This document shows positions 32,785-41,313 of a stretch of 64,000 nucleotides of DNA, piece by piece; positions within the stretch are counted from its first letter, which is position 1; every line of letters begins with the position of its first letter. The stretch spans positions 2,604,001-2,668,000 of the forward strand of contig NZ_CP116805.1 in NCBI RefSeq assembly GCF_028463845.1. Direction: 5' to 3'. Source of the DNA: Gimibacter soli (lineage in GTDB: Bacteria > Pseudomonadota > Alphaproteobacteria > Sphingomonadales > Kordiimonadaceae). The position numbers were made by a program, and so were the translations under genes. The notes under the pieces are model-generated. The model was not told the origin of the DNA. It searched no databases and was given only the letters and a program-made list of their open reading frames with translations.

Positions 32785-34262
32785 GTGGCCCGTGGATTCT
32801 GGTGCTGGATGAAGGCACGACCTCAACCCGTGCCATGCTGTTTGATGCGGCCGGCCGCCCGGGCGGCGTCGCCCAGCAGCCGCTGACGCAACATTATCCA
32901 CGACCGGGCTGGGTTGAACACGACCCGCACGAAATCCTTGAAAAGACGATTGCTTGCGCCCGTGAGGTGATCGAACGCGCGGGCGGCGCTGGCCACATTG
33001 CTGCCATCGGCATCACAAACCAGCGGGAAACAACCGTTGCGTGGGACCGCACGACCGGCAAGGCAATAGGCCCTGCTCTTGTCTGGCAGGATCGCCGCAC
33101 GGGTGACTTCTGTACGTCGCTCAAGGACGCTGGCCACGAGGATGACGTACAGAAGCAAACGGGATTGCTGCTGGACCCCTATTTCAGCGCCTCCAAAATG
33201 CGGTGGCTCTTGGATAATATCCCCGAAGCGCACGGCCTAGGCGACAGGCTGGCTTTCGGCACGATTGACAGCTGGCTGATCTGGCACCTGACAGGCGGTT
33301 TGCATGTCAGTGACGCGACCAATGCCAGCCGCACATCCCTGATGCGTTTGGACGGCAGAGGCTGGGACGCTGGCCTGTGCGATCTTTTCGGCATTCCGGC
33401 AAAGGCATTGCCGGAGATTGTTTCCAGCGCAGGCCGGATCGGCGAAACCATGCCCGAATGGTTTGGCGCCCCGATCCCCATCACCGGGATTGCCGGGGAC
33501 CAGCAGGCCGCAACAATCGGACAGGGCTGTCTTGCACCCGGCGAGACCAAAGCGACCTTCGGCACCGGCGCCTTCATCCTGACGAACCTTGGGCACGCTG
33601 TACCAAAATCCGGTCACCGGCTGCTTGGCACCGTCCTTCATGAAATTGATGACAGACGGACATATGCGCTCGAAGGCTCCATCTTTGCCGCCGGGAGCGC
33701 AGTGAAGTGGCTGAGGGACAGTCTCGGCCTCCTTCAGACGGCGGCAGAAAGCGAAACACTCGCGCGGTCGGTTGACGACTCTGGCGGCGTTGTGTTCGTC
33801 CCTGCCCTCGCAGGCCTCGGCGCACCGCATTGGCGCCCTGATGCCGCTGCAGCCCTCATGGGGATGAGCTTCGCAACAACACGCGCCCACATTGCCCGGG
33901 CGGCGCTGGAATCGATGGCCCACCAGTGCAATGACCTCAAGCGCGCCTTCAAGGCGGATGGTGCCGACTGGCGCCTGCTGCGCATCGACGGTGGCATGAG
34001 CAGCAACAACTGGCTTGCGCAGGATCTCGCCGATATACTGGATGTGCCGCTGGAACGCCCGACAGATGTGGAAACCACCGCACGCGGCGCTGCCATGCTG
34101 GCGGCTGTTGGCATCGGAATGCATTCCAGCCTTGAAGACGCGAAAGCCATGCTCCCGCCCGTTGATGCCTTCACGCCGAACACATCACCGAAGGTCCGCG
34201 AAGCACGCCTGGCAAAGTGGGAGGCCGGATTGGCGGCAGTGTTGAAGGGCCAGGGAGAGTGA
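32781..34262 (+). CDS. glpK: Glycerol kinase
   Basis: A 493-residue FGGY kinase. Glycerol-binding residues are visible in NQRETTVAWDR, LVWQDRRT, DPYFSASKM and AGDQQAA; ATP-binding blocks GTGAFIL and DGGMSSNNW follow. It converts glycerol to glycerol-3-phosphate for GlpD. The start is GTG at 32781, overlapping the stop of the RibB-like gene (GTGA). Its place here strongly suggests that sulfoquinovosyl glycerol, not free SQ, is the natural substrate of the locus. Confidence 0.94.
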   Translation: MSGPWILVLDEGTTSTRAMLFDAAGRPGGVAQQPLTQHYPRPGWVEHDPHEILEKTIACAREVIERAGGAGHIAAIGITNQRETTVAWDRTTGKAIGPALVWQDRRTGDFCTSLKDAGHEDDVQKQTGLLLDPYFSASKMRWLLDNIPEAHGLGDRLAFGTIDSWLIWHLTGGLHVSDATNASRTSLMRLDGRGWDAGLCDLFGIPAKALPEIVSSAGRIGETMPEWFGAPIPITGIAGDQQAATIGQGCLAPGETKATFGTGAFILTNLGHAVPKSGHRLLGTVLHEIDDRRTYALEGSIFAAGSAVKWLRDSLGLLQTAAESETLARSVDDSGGVVFVPALAGLGAPHWRPDAAAALMGMSFATTRAHIARAALESMAHQCNDLKRAFKADGADWRLLRIDGGMSSNNWLAQDLADILDVPLERPTDVETTARGAAMLAAVGIGMHSSLEDAKAMLPPVDAFTPNTSPKVREARLAKWEAGLAAVLKGQGE

Positions 34263-34266
34263 AACT

Positions 34267-34938
34267 ATGAAATCGCTGATTGCTGGCCTTCCTGTGCTTC
34301 TCGCCTCGACCTTGGCTGTTGCCGAACCAGAAAAGTCTCCAATGATCGATTTGAATGATCAGGTATCCGGACTTGTCTGTGATGCGCGATATGCTGGCGC
34401 CGAAAACTTCACGGGCCGGCCACTGACCGGATATGAGAAATCTATGTGCCTCGGCACACCGGAACTTGCGTTGGCGCTTGCCAAGGCGCAGGAAGCTCTC
34501 GCCCCATATGGTCTGACGCTCGTCGTTTTCGATGCCTATCGGCCCCAGTCGGCAGTTGATGGTCTGATCAAATGGGCAGCCGACGAGAAAGACACCCTGC
34601 ACAAGGCTGACTATTATCCAGATGTGCAGAAAGACCGCCTCATTCCAGACGGCTATATCGCCGCCAAATCAGGCCATTCACGGGGCGGCACCGTGGACCT
34701 TTCCATCGCTGATGCTGCGACGGGCACTTTGCTGGACATGGCCACCAGTTTCGATTTCTTCGGGCCGCAGTCAGGCCTCTCGGCAACTGGCCTCACCGTG
34801 CAGCAAAAGGCCAACAGGGCTTTGCTATCAACTGTGATGCAGGCTGCCGGCTTCGTTCCCTATGATGCCGAATGGTGGCACTTCCGCCTGAAAGATGAAC
34901 CCTGGCCCGACACATATTTCGACATTCCGGTACGCTAG
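34267..34938 (+). CDS. D-Ala-D-Ala dipeptidase (VanX/DdpX family), exported
   Basis: A 223-residue M15D peptidase with a signal peptide (about residues 1-19, ending LAVA). Zinc and catalytic residues match VanX by spacing: H137, D144 and H205 as zinc ligands, E202 as general base (SGHSRGGTVD and EWWHF), plus R92. It starts four bases after glpK. VanX-type enzymes split D-Ala-D-Ala, so a wall-recycling role is expected. Its place at the end of a sulfosugar operon is unexplained; it may simply ride along or may act on another small amide. Confidence 0.88.
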   Translation: MKSLIAGLPVLLASTLAVAEPEKSPMIDLNDQVSGLVCDARYAGAENFTGRPLTGYEKSMCLGTPELALALAKAQEALAPYGLTLVVFDAYRPQSAVDGLIKWAADEKDTLHKADYYPDVQKDRLIPDGYIAAKSGHSRGGTVDLSIADAATGTLLDMATSFDFFGPQSGLSATGLTVQQKANRALLSTVMQAAGFVPYDAEWWHFRLKDEPWPDTYFDIPVR

Positions 34939-34995
34939 GCAGCTCCCCTGGAAACAGTCAGGATTGAGCTGCAGCAAGCGAAGCATCGTCTTGGA

Positions 34996-35020
34996 CCGTG
35001 TAAAATGCCCGATTACACGG
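34996..35020. terminator. Hairpin between convergent genes
   Basis: CCGTGTAA / TTACACGG, an 8-bp stem with a 9-nt loop and no T-run. It may mark the end of the SQ operon, but intrinsic termination is unproven. Confidence 0.3.
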
Positions 35021-35046
35021 CCCAACAACGGACGCCATCCCGAATT

Positions 35047-35688
35047 TTATTCGCCAGCACTGTCCTCGATCATATCAGATGGGACCTCGAACAGATCGCG
35101 GGTAAGGCTGGCGCTTTCCACCTTTTTCAAGCGTGTTGCGCCCTCCTCGCCGCGGACAATCACGGGCACGCCCGAAAGGCCCATCGATTCCATATCGTTA
35201 TAGGCGCCGCCGCCAAATGACATGGCGGCTTCCATCGCGGCAAGCTCGTCTTTCGTCAGACCGAAAGCCGCTTCATCGGCAAGACATACGTCGATTGTCA
35301 CCATGCCGGCGGCGTTCAGTTTGGCCCAACGGCAGCCGATGCCGCCCGCGGTGCCGGCTTCACCGGTCCATGCCCCCGCAAATTTCATCATCGGATTCTG
35401 CTGCGCCTTTTTCATCTGGCCAAGCATGGCGCCCGACATACGGCGATACATCCCGTCCGCCGGGAAACCGAAAACATAGGAAGGACCGGCGGGGTCATAA
35501 ATTGTGAAGCGCGCATCGTCGTCCTCGGTTTCCGGCTGGTCGATCCGCACCTTGCCGTGACCTACCGAAATTCTCATTTCGGCCTTTTCTTCCGTCTCGA
35601 ACGTGAGTACCGCATCAGCGTGCGCTGCTGATACGCCAAGCCCCAGAAGCATCAGGGCAATGCCTGATTTGATGGTTTGTTTCTGCAT
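35047..35688 (-). CDS. Exported protein of unknown function
   Basis: About 213 residues from ATG 35688, which has AGGA overlapping the previous stop. A signal peptide (residues 1 to about 22, ending SAAHA) is followed by a beta-rich region and a Met/Gly-rich segment. I do not recognise the family with confidence. It follows an OmpA-like gene by 11 bases, in what looks like a three-gene operon of exported proteins (order 36623-37561, 35700-36626, 35047-35688). Confidence 0.75.
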   Translation of the reverse strand: MQKQTIKSGIALMLLGLGVSAAHADAVLTFETEEKAEMRISVGHGKVRIDQPETEDDDARFTIYDPAGPSYVFGFPADGMYRRMSGAMLGQMKKAQQNPMMKFAGAWTGEAGTAGGIGCRWAKLNAAGMVTIDVCLADEAAFGLTKDELAAMEAAMSFGGGAYNDMESMGLSGVPVIVRGEEGATRLKKVESASLTRDLFEVPSDMIEDSAGE

Positions 35689-35699
35689 GATTTTTATCC

Positions 35700-36626
35700 T
35701 CATTTGCTGTCGTCGTTTTGTTGACTGGATTGAAGGCGCAGGGTGACCCGGCGGTTGCGGGCGCGGCCTGCATCTGTCGCGTTGTCGGCTACCGGCTGGC
35801 TTGCCCCGAAGCCTGCAGGCCTGAAGGCATCGGCTGCAGCCCCCCGCACCACGAGGGCACTGACCACGGCTTCTGCCCGCGCCTTCGAAAGCGTCAGGTT
35901 GGCAGTATCCGACCCGATGGCATCGGTATGGCCCTCCACGCTGAAACGCGCGTCGGGATCGGCCTTGTGGAGAGCAATAATCTCACCAAGCACCAGCTCG
36001 CTTTCCGGCCGGAGGCGCGCGCTACCGAAATCGAAATAGAGGCCATAGAGGTCGGCCTTGCCGTCCGCCTTCATCCGGTCAGCGAGGCTTTTTCCCACCG
36101 CAGCCGGTGGCAGGACTCGGGTATAGCCAAGCTCGGTATACCAGGGATGCCCCCAGTTGCTGTTGATCACGAACTTCAGGAACCGGCCCTTGAGCGGCGC
36201 GGTCCGCACGGACTGGCCAGCCTTGTTGCGTTCGAGTTCGAATGTCGCGGTCTTGGCCAAGCTGGCCTCGTCCGCCCCCACCCAGATTTCAATCTCGCGG
36301 GCTGAAATGCCGGGATGATCGGCTTCATCGGGCAGATAATTGTCGAAGACGAAAGTCTCGAACGATTGCTCTTCCGGAAAGGCGAACGTGATCCAGTGCG
36401 GGAACGGCGCCTGGCTTGCCGAACTCCAGATGCGTGACAGGATTGTGGAGCCGTCTGCCTCCTCCTGCCCCCGGATCAGGTTCGCAGCTTCCCAGCCGGA
36501 GCCGAATTCAGAACTGAAGGCATGGATACTGGCGCCCGCCGCCTCGCTCAGAAGCTCCCTCTCTTCGGCCATGACTGGCCCCGCGAAGGCGAGGCAAAGC
36601 GCCGCGGCAAATGCACTGCGTCTCAT
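35700..36626 (-). CDS. Discoidin-like / OmpA fusion envelope protein
   Basis: About 308 residues from ATG 36626 (GGAGG upstream). A signal peptide (residues 1-18, ending PVMA) precedes an N-terminal F5/8-type-C-like beta-sandwich (about 30-170; FPHWITFAFPEE, FVFDNYLPDE, LKFVINSNWG) and a C-terminal OmpA domain (about 195-300). The OmpA peptidoglycan-binding motifs include VEGHTDAIGS, LSKARAEAVVSAL and RNRRVTL. It probably sits in the periplasm bound to peptidoglycan and presents a ligand-binding domain. The ATGA overlap with the upstream gene shows coupling. Confidence 0.82.
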   Translation of the reverse strand: MRRSAFAAALCLAFAGPVMAEERELLSEAAGASIHAFSSEFGSGWEAANLIRGQEEADGSTILSRIWSSASQAPFPHWITFAFPEEQSFETFVFDNYLPDEADHPGISAREIEIWVGADEASLAKTATFELERNKAGQSVRTAPLKGRFLKFVINSNWGHPWYTELGYTRVLPPAAVGKSLADRMKADGKADLYGLYFDFGSARLRPESELVLGEIIALHKADPDARFSVEGHTDAIGSDTANLTLSKARAEAVVSALVVRGAAADAFRPAGFGASQPVADNATDAGRARNRRVTLRLQSSQQNDDSK

Positions 36627-37561
36627 TGCCCGCCTCCGGTCAGCAGGCTGATGATCGGCGAAAAATCTGTCCGGGCGAGCCACTTGTCCATCATGGCCTG
36701 CAATTCCTTGTCACCTGTCGAGTTATCAAGCCAGACGGAAGCAAAGCGCGGGTCGCCCTGATCACTGCCTTCTTCATAGAGGATCGGATTCAGATAAACG
36801 CGGGGCGTGGAAGCACCGCCCTTGACCGTCTCATACGCCCACATGGGATTGTCGGGCGACTGGCCGGAATAGCCGGTCTGCTGCGACAGGTCATCCGCGG
36901 ACAAGCTGGCGAGCCTGTCATCAATGTCCCACATCTGCTGCGAGGCGAACTCGGCACCGCCATTCATGGCGATTTCGGCCAGGCGGGCCTTCCACTCGCT
37001 CAGATGGTCTTCAACTGTATAGGGCAACAGGATATCGGTGCCGACAGGCGCCAGCAGCAGGAAGCCTTCGTTGCCATAAATCGGCAAGGCCCTGTTTTGC
37101 CCTTTCTGTTTGGGCAGGGGGAATGGCCGCAGCGGACTGTCTTCCTGCGCGGCATCCCGGAAGGCCAGAATATCCGAACTATTGATCTGGATATTGATCG
37201 CTGCACGCAGCTGATAATCGGCCATGCCCTGATCCAGCCCGCAATTGCCTTCCCAAACGTCCCGTGGGTGGAAACCAAGCTGGATACTGACCGTGTAAGG
37301 CGCCCCTTCCCACGATGGATAGCCGGTAAAGATGGTCAGCTGCTGGCGATAGCCCGGCAGGCTGCCAAGCATCGGGTCTTTTTCCAGCCAATCGGCGATC
37401 TTGCGGGTGGCTTCCACAAGGGGCGACTTTGCGGTCGCCTCCGCCACTTCGTCGCTGGCGTAAGAACTGCGCTCCTCCACCCAGCACCCGGCGAAGGCAC
37501 TGCCCGAAAGAATGGTCGACAGGAAAAGGAGGCCGAGACAAGCCCGGCCGGAGTTTTTCAT
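36623..37561 (-). CDS. Exported protein of unknown function, first gene of envelope operon
   Basis: About 312 residues from ATG 37561 with AGGA upstream; another ATG two codons earlier (37567) is possible. A signal peptide (ending GSAFA) precedes GCWVEERSS. I do not recognise a family. The mature part is acidic, with scattered Trp/Tyr and only a few cysteines. The stop overlaps the discoidin/OmpA gene by ATGA. It is divergent from the hemerythrin-like gene across about 215 bases. Confidence 0.75.
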   Translation of the reverse strand: MKNSGRACLGLLFLSTILSGSAFAGCWVEERSSYASDEVAEATAKSPLVEATRKIADWLEKDPMLGSLPGYRQQLTIFTGYPSWEGAPYTVSIQLGFHPRDVWEGNCGLDQGMADYQLRAAINIQINSSDILAFRDAAQEDSPLRPFPLPKQKGQNRALPIYGNEGFLLLAPVGTDILLPYTVEDHLSEWKARLAEIAMNGGAEFASQQMWDIDDRLASLSADDLSQQTGYSGQSPDNPMWAYETVKGGASTPRVYLNPILYEEGSDQGDPRFASVWLDNSTGDKELQAMMDKWLARTDFSPIISLLTGGGQ

Positions 37562-37776
37562 GATCATTTTATCCTCACTGTTCGTGTGGCAGCCGGTGGG
37601 TTGCGACTGCCTGTTTCTTGTGAGGCCGAAGATGCGGATTTGCCTTCCCGTCGGGAAGCTGCCAATTGCGCAGTTACATTCTGCACTTTTGCAGAACAAA
37701 ACTGCAGGTCCGGTGACTTTGCCGTGGCGCCCGTCGCGCCTATTGCTGTGGCATCCCAATCCACCGGAGAAGAAAA

Positions 37777-38463
37777 ATGACCAACACGATAGCGACCCGT
37801 CTGAACCTGTACCGCGAGATCCACAAGGGGCTGAGGCACGGCCACGGCCTTATGCTCACGCGTCTTGGCAATACAGACTGGCGCGATATCCAACAGACGC
37901 AGGCCCTGCTGGAAGCGCTTGATGCCCATCTGTTGCTGTGCGAGCGGCACCTGAAGCACGAGGATGATTTCATCCATCCTGCCCTTGCCGCCTTCGACAC
38001 GGCCCTCCTTCACAAGCTGGCGGGTGACCATGAGCATCACGAAGGTGCCCTTGGCATGCTCAGTGCCCGGATCGCCAGCCTCGGCTCCACGACCGACAAC
38101 TTGCGACCCTTGCTTGGCCACCAGCTTTATCTTGCCTTCACCCAGTTTGTTGCTGCGGATTTCGAACATATGGAGCGCGAGGAGGCGCTGGTGATGCCGG
38201 TCCTTTGGGAAAATATGGACGATGCCGAGATCGGCACCATTCATGGCCGGATCGTCGGCGCTATCCCGCCCGAAGAGATGATGGCCTACATGCGCCTGAT
38301 GCTGCCGGCGATTTCGCCTGCCGACCGCCTTGGCATGCTCACCGGCATTCGGGCCGGGGCGCCTGCGGAAGCCTTCCAGGCAATCCTGCAACTGGCAGCC
38401 CGCCCGTCGCTGAGCGCTGAAGACTTTGCGTGGCTGAGTACAGAACTCGGCAAGGCGGCCTGA
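37777..38463 (+). CDS. Hemerythrin-like (HHE) protein
   Basis: A 228-residue helical protein with the His/Glu pattern of HHE cation-binding domains: LYREIHKGLRHGH at the N terminus, HLLLCERHLKHEDDFIHP near residue 51, GDHEHHE near 84 and FEHMEREEALVMP near 130. It would bind a di-iron site and respond to or handle oxygen, NO or iron. The ribosome site is GGAG before the ATG. It is followed by one base and then an exported hypothetical protein gene, so they may be co-expressed. Confidence 0.85.
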   Translation: MTNTIATRLNLYREIHKGLRHGHGLMLTRLGNTDWRDIQQTQALLEALDAHLLLCERHLKHEDDFIHPALAAFDTALLHKLAGDHEHHEGALGMLSARIASLGSTTDNLRPLLGHQLYLAFTQFVAADFEHMEREEALVMPVLWENMDDAEIGTIHGRIVGAIPPEEMMAYMRLMLPAISPADRLGMLTGIRAGAPAEAFQAILQLAARPSLSAEDFAWLSTELGKAA

Positions 38464-38464
38464 A

Positions 38465-39505
38465 ATGAAAACGCTGAAAGCCCTTGTGGCGCTGGGGTGC
38501 GCCGCCTTCGTTGGCGGGCACGCCTTTGCCGACCCCTTCAAGGTTTCGATCGAAATGATGGAACGTTTCGACCTGCAAAGTGAATCCAGCGAAGCCCTGC
38601 CGGGCGAAAAGCTTTTCCTGCAGGTCCATTATTACGGCGGCGACATGCGACCCGAATGCCGGGATGCGCCAGAGGATCAGCAGCCGCTGGAATGCGATCT
38701 CCTGACGCCGCTCATTACCTATGAAGTCAAGGAATGGACCGTCAATGGCATCCGGAACGGTAACGGCGATGTTGGCGCAATCTCCGGCCTCACTGATGGC
38801 CGGGTCACCTATATCGCACCTTCCGAGCCTCCACAGCGTAACCCCGTTGCCGTCACGGCGAAGGTGCGGGTCGGGGAACAGGACGTGCTTGTCAGCACCG
38901 AAATCACCGTACGCCCGCCTAACAAGTGGGAAGGCTATGTGACCTACAATTTCGAAGCGGACTATCAGGAAAACGACCCTGCCACGAACAGCGTCACTAA
39001 CGGCAAGGTCAAATTCTTCGGCGCCTACGAAGTCGATGAAGTTCTCTCCGACAGCTATGGGGACGACGGCACCGGGGTCGTTTTCCTCGCCATCGCGCCG
39101 CGCGAGGCCGAATACGAATTCAATGAGAAAACAAGGGATGACTGCGAACGCACATCATCAATGCGCGGCAGTTTCCTCAAGGGCCTGAAGATGCCACCGC
39201 CGAACCAGACACTGAACCTGACAGTGGGCAAAGAAGGCCTCGAATTTGCGAATGTGATGCCAATGCCTATCGAGGCCGAGGGGGAATGGCATGTGCGCAA
39301 TTGCACCAATGACAAGGGGCTGGAAGGATCAGGTGATGCCGAAGCTTTCGTCAATGTAGACATGCTGATCGACAGCGGCTTCAAGGCGCGCCTAAACGGC
39401 GGCACCTATCATGGCAGCCTGCAGGAAGACCGCACCCTCAGCATCGCAAGCAAGGAATTCCAGGGCACGCTCACCATGGAATGGGTTTTCAAGCGCCATA
39501 ATTGA
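38465..39505 (+). CDS. Exported hypothetical protein
   Basis: A 346-residue protein with a clear signal peptide (MKTLKALVALG...GHAFA). The rest is beta-rich with several cysteines (PECRDAP, LECDLL, DDCERTS, RNCTND) that could form periplasmic disulfides. No family is recognised. It starts directly after the hemerythrin-like gene and ends close to the convergent LysR gene. Confidence 0.78.
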   Translation: MKTLKALVALGCAAFVGGHAFADPFKVSIEMMERFDLQSESSEALPGEKLFLQVHYYGGDMRPECRDAPEDQQPLECDLLTPLITYEVKEWTVNGIRNGNGDVGAISGLTDGRVTYIAPSEPPQRNPVAVTAKVRVGEQDVLVSTEITVRPPNKWEGYVTYNFEADYQENDPATNSVTNGKVKFFGAYEVDEVLSDSYGDDGTGVVFLAIAPREAEYEFNEKTRDDCERTSSMRGSFLKGLKMPPPNQTLNLTVGKEGLEFANVMPMPIEAEGEWHVRNCTNDKGLEGSGDAEAFVNVDMLIDSGFKARLNGGTYHGSLQEDRTLSIASKEFQGTLTMEWVFKRHN

Positions 39506-39522
39506 ATGCCCGGCACTGCGGG

Positions 39523-40425
39523 TCAGCGTATCGGCCCGCAGTGTTTGCCAAACTCTGCCGCAAAGAAGTCCATGAAGGCCCGGATGCGGCGAGCATTGCG
39601 CATGCTTTCGCGCACCAGCATGAAAAAGTCATACCGGCTACCGGGAATAGCCCCCATGCAGCGGTGCAGGTCTTCGTAATAGTCACCGATGAGCTGCGGC
39701 AACGGCCCGATGCCAAGCCCTGCCCTTACCGCCGCCACGACGTTGGTGAGGCTTGAGGAAACCGCACCAACCGGGGCGTCGGGCACTGTTTCCTTCAGCC
39801 ATGTCATCGCAGGCATCTGGCTGACGCTGCCTTCGCACAGGATCACCGGGCGCTCGCGGAGTTCCTCAATCGTTTCGGGCATCCCGCACCGCGCGATATA
39901 GGCCGAACTGGCATAGAGATACCAGTCAGCGACCTGCACCTTCTTCACAACGAGGCCAGCGTCATTAGGGATCGTGCCGGAGCGCAGCGCCACATCGGCT
40001 TCCCCCTTAAGGAGATCAAGCCGACGATCCTCGACCATGATTTCGATCCTGACATCAGGGAATTCCTCGTAGAATCGCCCAAGCGCCGGCACCACATAGA
40101 GATTCGCAACCGATTCCGACATGGTCACCCGGACGGTGCCGCTGATGCCGCGGCGGCGCTGCTCCAGCTGGGCGGCAAGATCGGTGGCGATACTGTTCAT
40201 CCGCACGGCATAATCAAGGACGGCGATCCCGTCCTCGGTCGGCAGATAGCCCGATTGCCGCCGCTCCACGAGGGTTAGTCCCACCGCCTGTTCAAGCGCC
40301 GCCACCCGGCGCGCCACGGTCGTCTGATCCACCTTCAGCTTGCGGGCAGCGGCCAGCGTCGAGCCCTCCTCGAACACGGCGAGAAGGTAGCGCAGGTCGT
40401 TCCAGTCGAAGGTAGGGGTAGCCAT
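39523..40425 (-). CDS. LysR-family transcriptional regulator
   Basis: A 300-residue LTTR. The helix-turn-helix lies at about residues 9-65 (FDWNDLRYLLAVFEEGSTLAAARKL, broken by family positions, and VARRVAALEQAVG), and the substrate-binding domain follows from about 95. It is divergent from the glutathione-transferase gene over a 111-base region, so the transferase is its most likely target. The inducer is not known. Confidence 0.9.
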   Translation of the reverse strand: MATPTFDWNDLRYLLAVFEEGSTLAAARKLKVDQTTVARRVAALEQAVGLTLVERRQSGYLPTEDGIAVLDYAVRMNSIATDLAAQLEQRRRGISGTVRVTMSESVANLYVVPALGRFYEEFPDVRIEIMVEDRRLDLLKGEADVALRSGTIPNDAGLVVKKVQVADWYLYASSAYIARCGMPETIEELRERPVILCEGSVSQMPAMTWLKETVPDAPVGAVSSSLTNVVAAVRAGLGIGPLPQLIGDYYEDLHRCMGAIPGSRYDFFMLVRESMRNARRIRAFMDFFAAEFGKHCGPIR

Positions 40426-40536
40426 CCGTTTATCCGGTCAAATTGCTTTTGCGGCGCCCCGCCCTTTCGGGCAAGAATGCGCCGTCATTAACCAAGGCGA
40501 CTGTAGTCATGCCGCCGACCGCGTCAAGGATGCCGA

Positions 40537-41211
40537 ATGCTGCGCCTCTATATGGACCCGATTTCAACGACTTGCCGCCCGATCCTGATGTTCGCCGAGG
40601 AAGCAGGGATCACGCTTGAGCCTGTACTGATCTCGCTCATGAACAATGAGCAGATGTCGGCTGAATTTATCGCCGTCAACCCGGCCCATGCCATCCCGGT
40701 TCTTGATCACGACGGCTTCATCCTGACGGAATCGTCCGCCATCCTGAAATATCTCGCAGACCTGCACGGCTCACCCGCCTACCCCACGGATATCAGGGCC
40801 CGCGCACGGGTGAACGAGGCAATGGACTGGTTCAACACAGGCTTTTATGGCTCGTTCGGCCGCGGCTATGTTTATCCGCAGGTGATCGACTTTTTCACCT
40901 GGCCGACGCCCGAACAGCAAGAAGCAGCGCTCGACCGCGCACTTGTGCTCGCCAAAGACCGCTTCGCCCAGCTTGAAGGGCAATTGGCCCGGAACGGTGA
41001 TTTCGTCTGCGGCGATGCGATCACGATTGCCGACTATTTCGGCGCCTGTCTGGTCAGCCTCGGTGAACTGGTCGGCTTCTCACTTGCCCCTTGGCCCAAG
41101 GTGCAGGCATGGATGGCGCGCATGCAGGCGCGGCTTGCCTGGGGCAAGGTCCACACTGAATTCAACAAATGGGTCGCGGGCTGCACATCCGAGAAAGACA
41201 TGCCAAGGTGA
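40537..41211 (+). CDS. Glutathione S-transferase family protein
   Basis: A 224-residue GST with an N-terminal thioredoxin-like domain (LYMDPISTTCRPILMFAEEAG; NPAHAIPVLDHDGF; LTESSAILKYLAD) and a helical C-terminal domain (DAITIADYFGACL). The residue after the first strand suggests a Ser/Thr-type theta-like enzyme. The start has AAGGA. It is probably controlled by the divergent LysR gene. Substrate unknown. Confidence 0.9.
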   Translation: MLRLYMDPISTTCRPILMFAEEAGITLEPVLISLMNNEQMSAEFIAVNPAHAIPVLDHDGFILTESSAILKYLADLHGSPAYPTDIRARARVNEAMDWFNTGFYGSFGRGYVYPQVIDFFTWPTPEQQEAALDRALVLAKDRFAQLEGQLARNGDFVCGDAITIADYFGACLVSLGELVGFSLAPWPKVQAWMARMQARLAWGKVHTEFNKWVAGCTSEKDMPR

Positions 41212-41313
41212 CATGAAAAGACTGGCAGCAGCGCAGAGGACTGACTTCCCCCTCTGACCCGGGCCAGGTGTCTATCAATTCACCACAAATAAGCGGAAGC
41301 AAATCTGGCGTGG

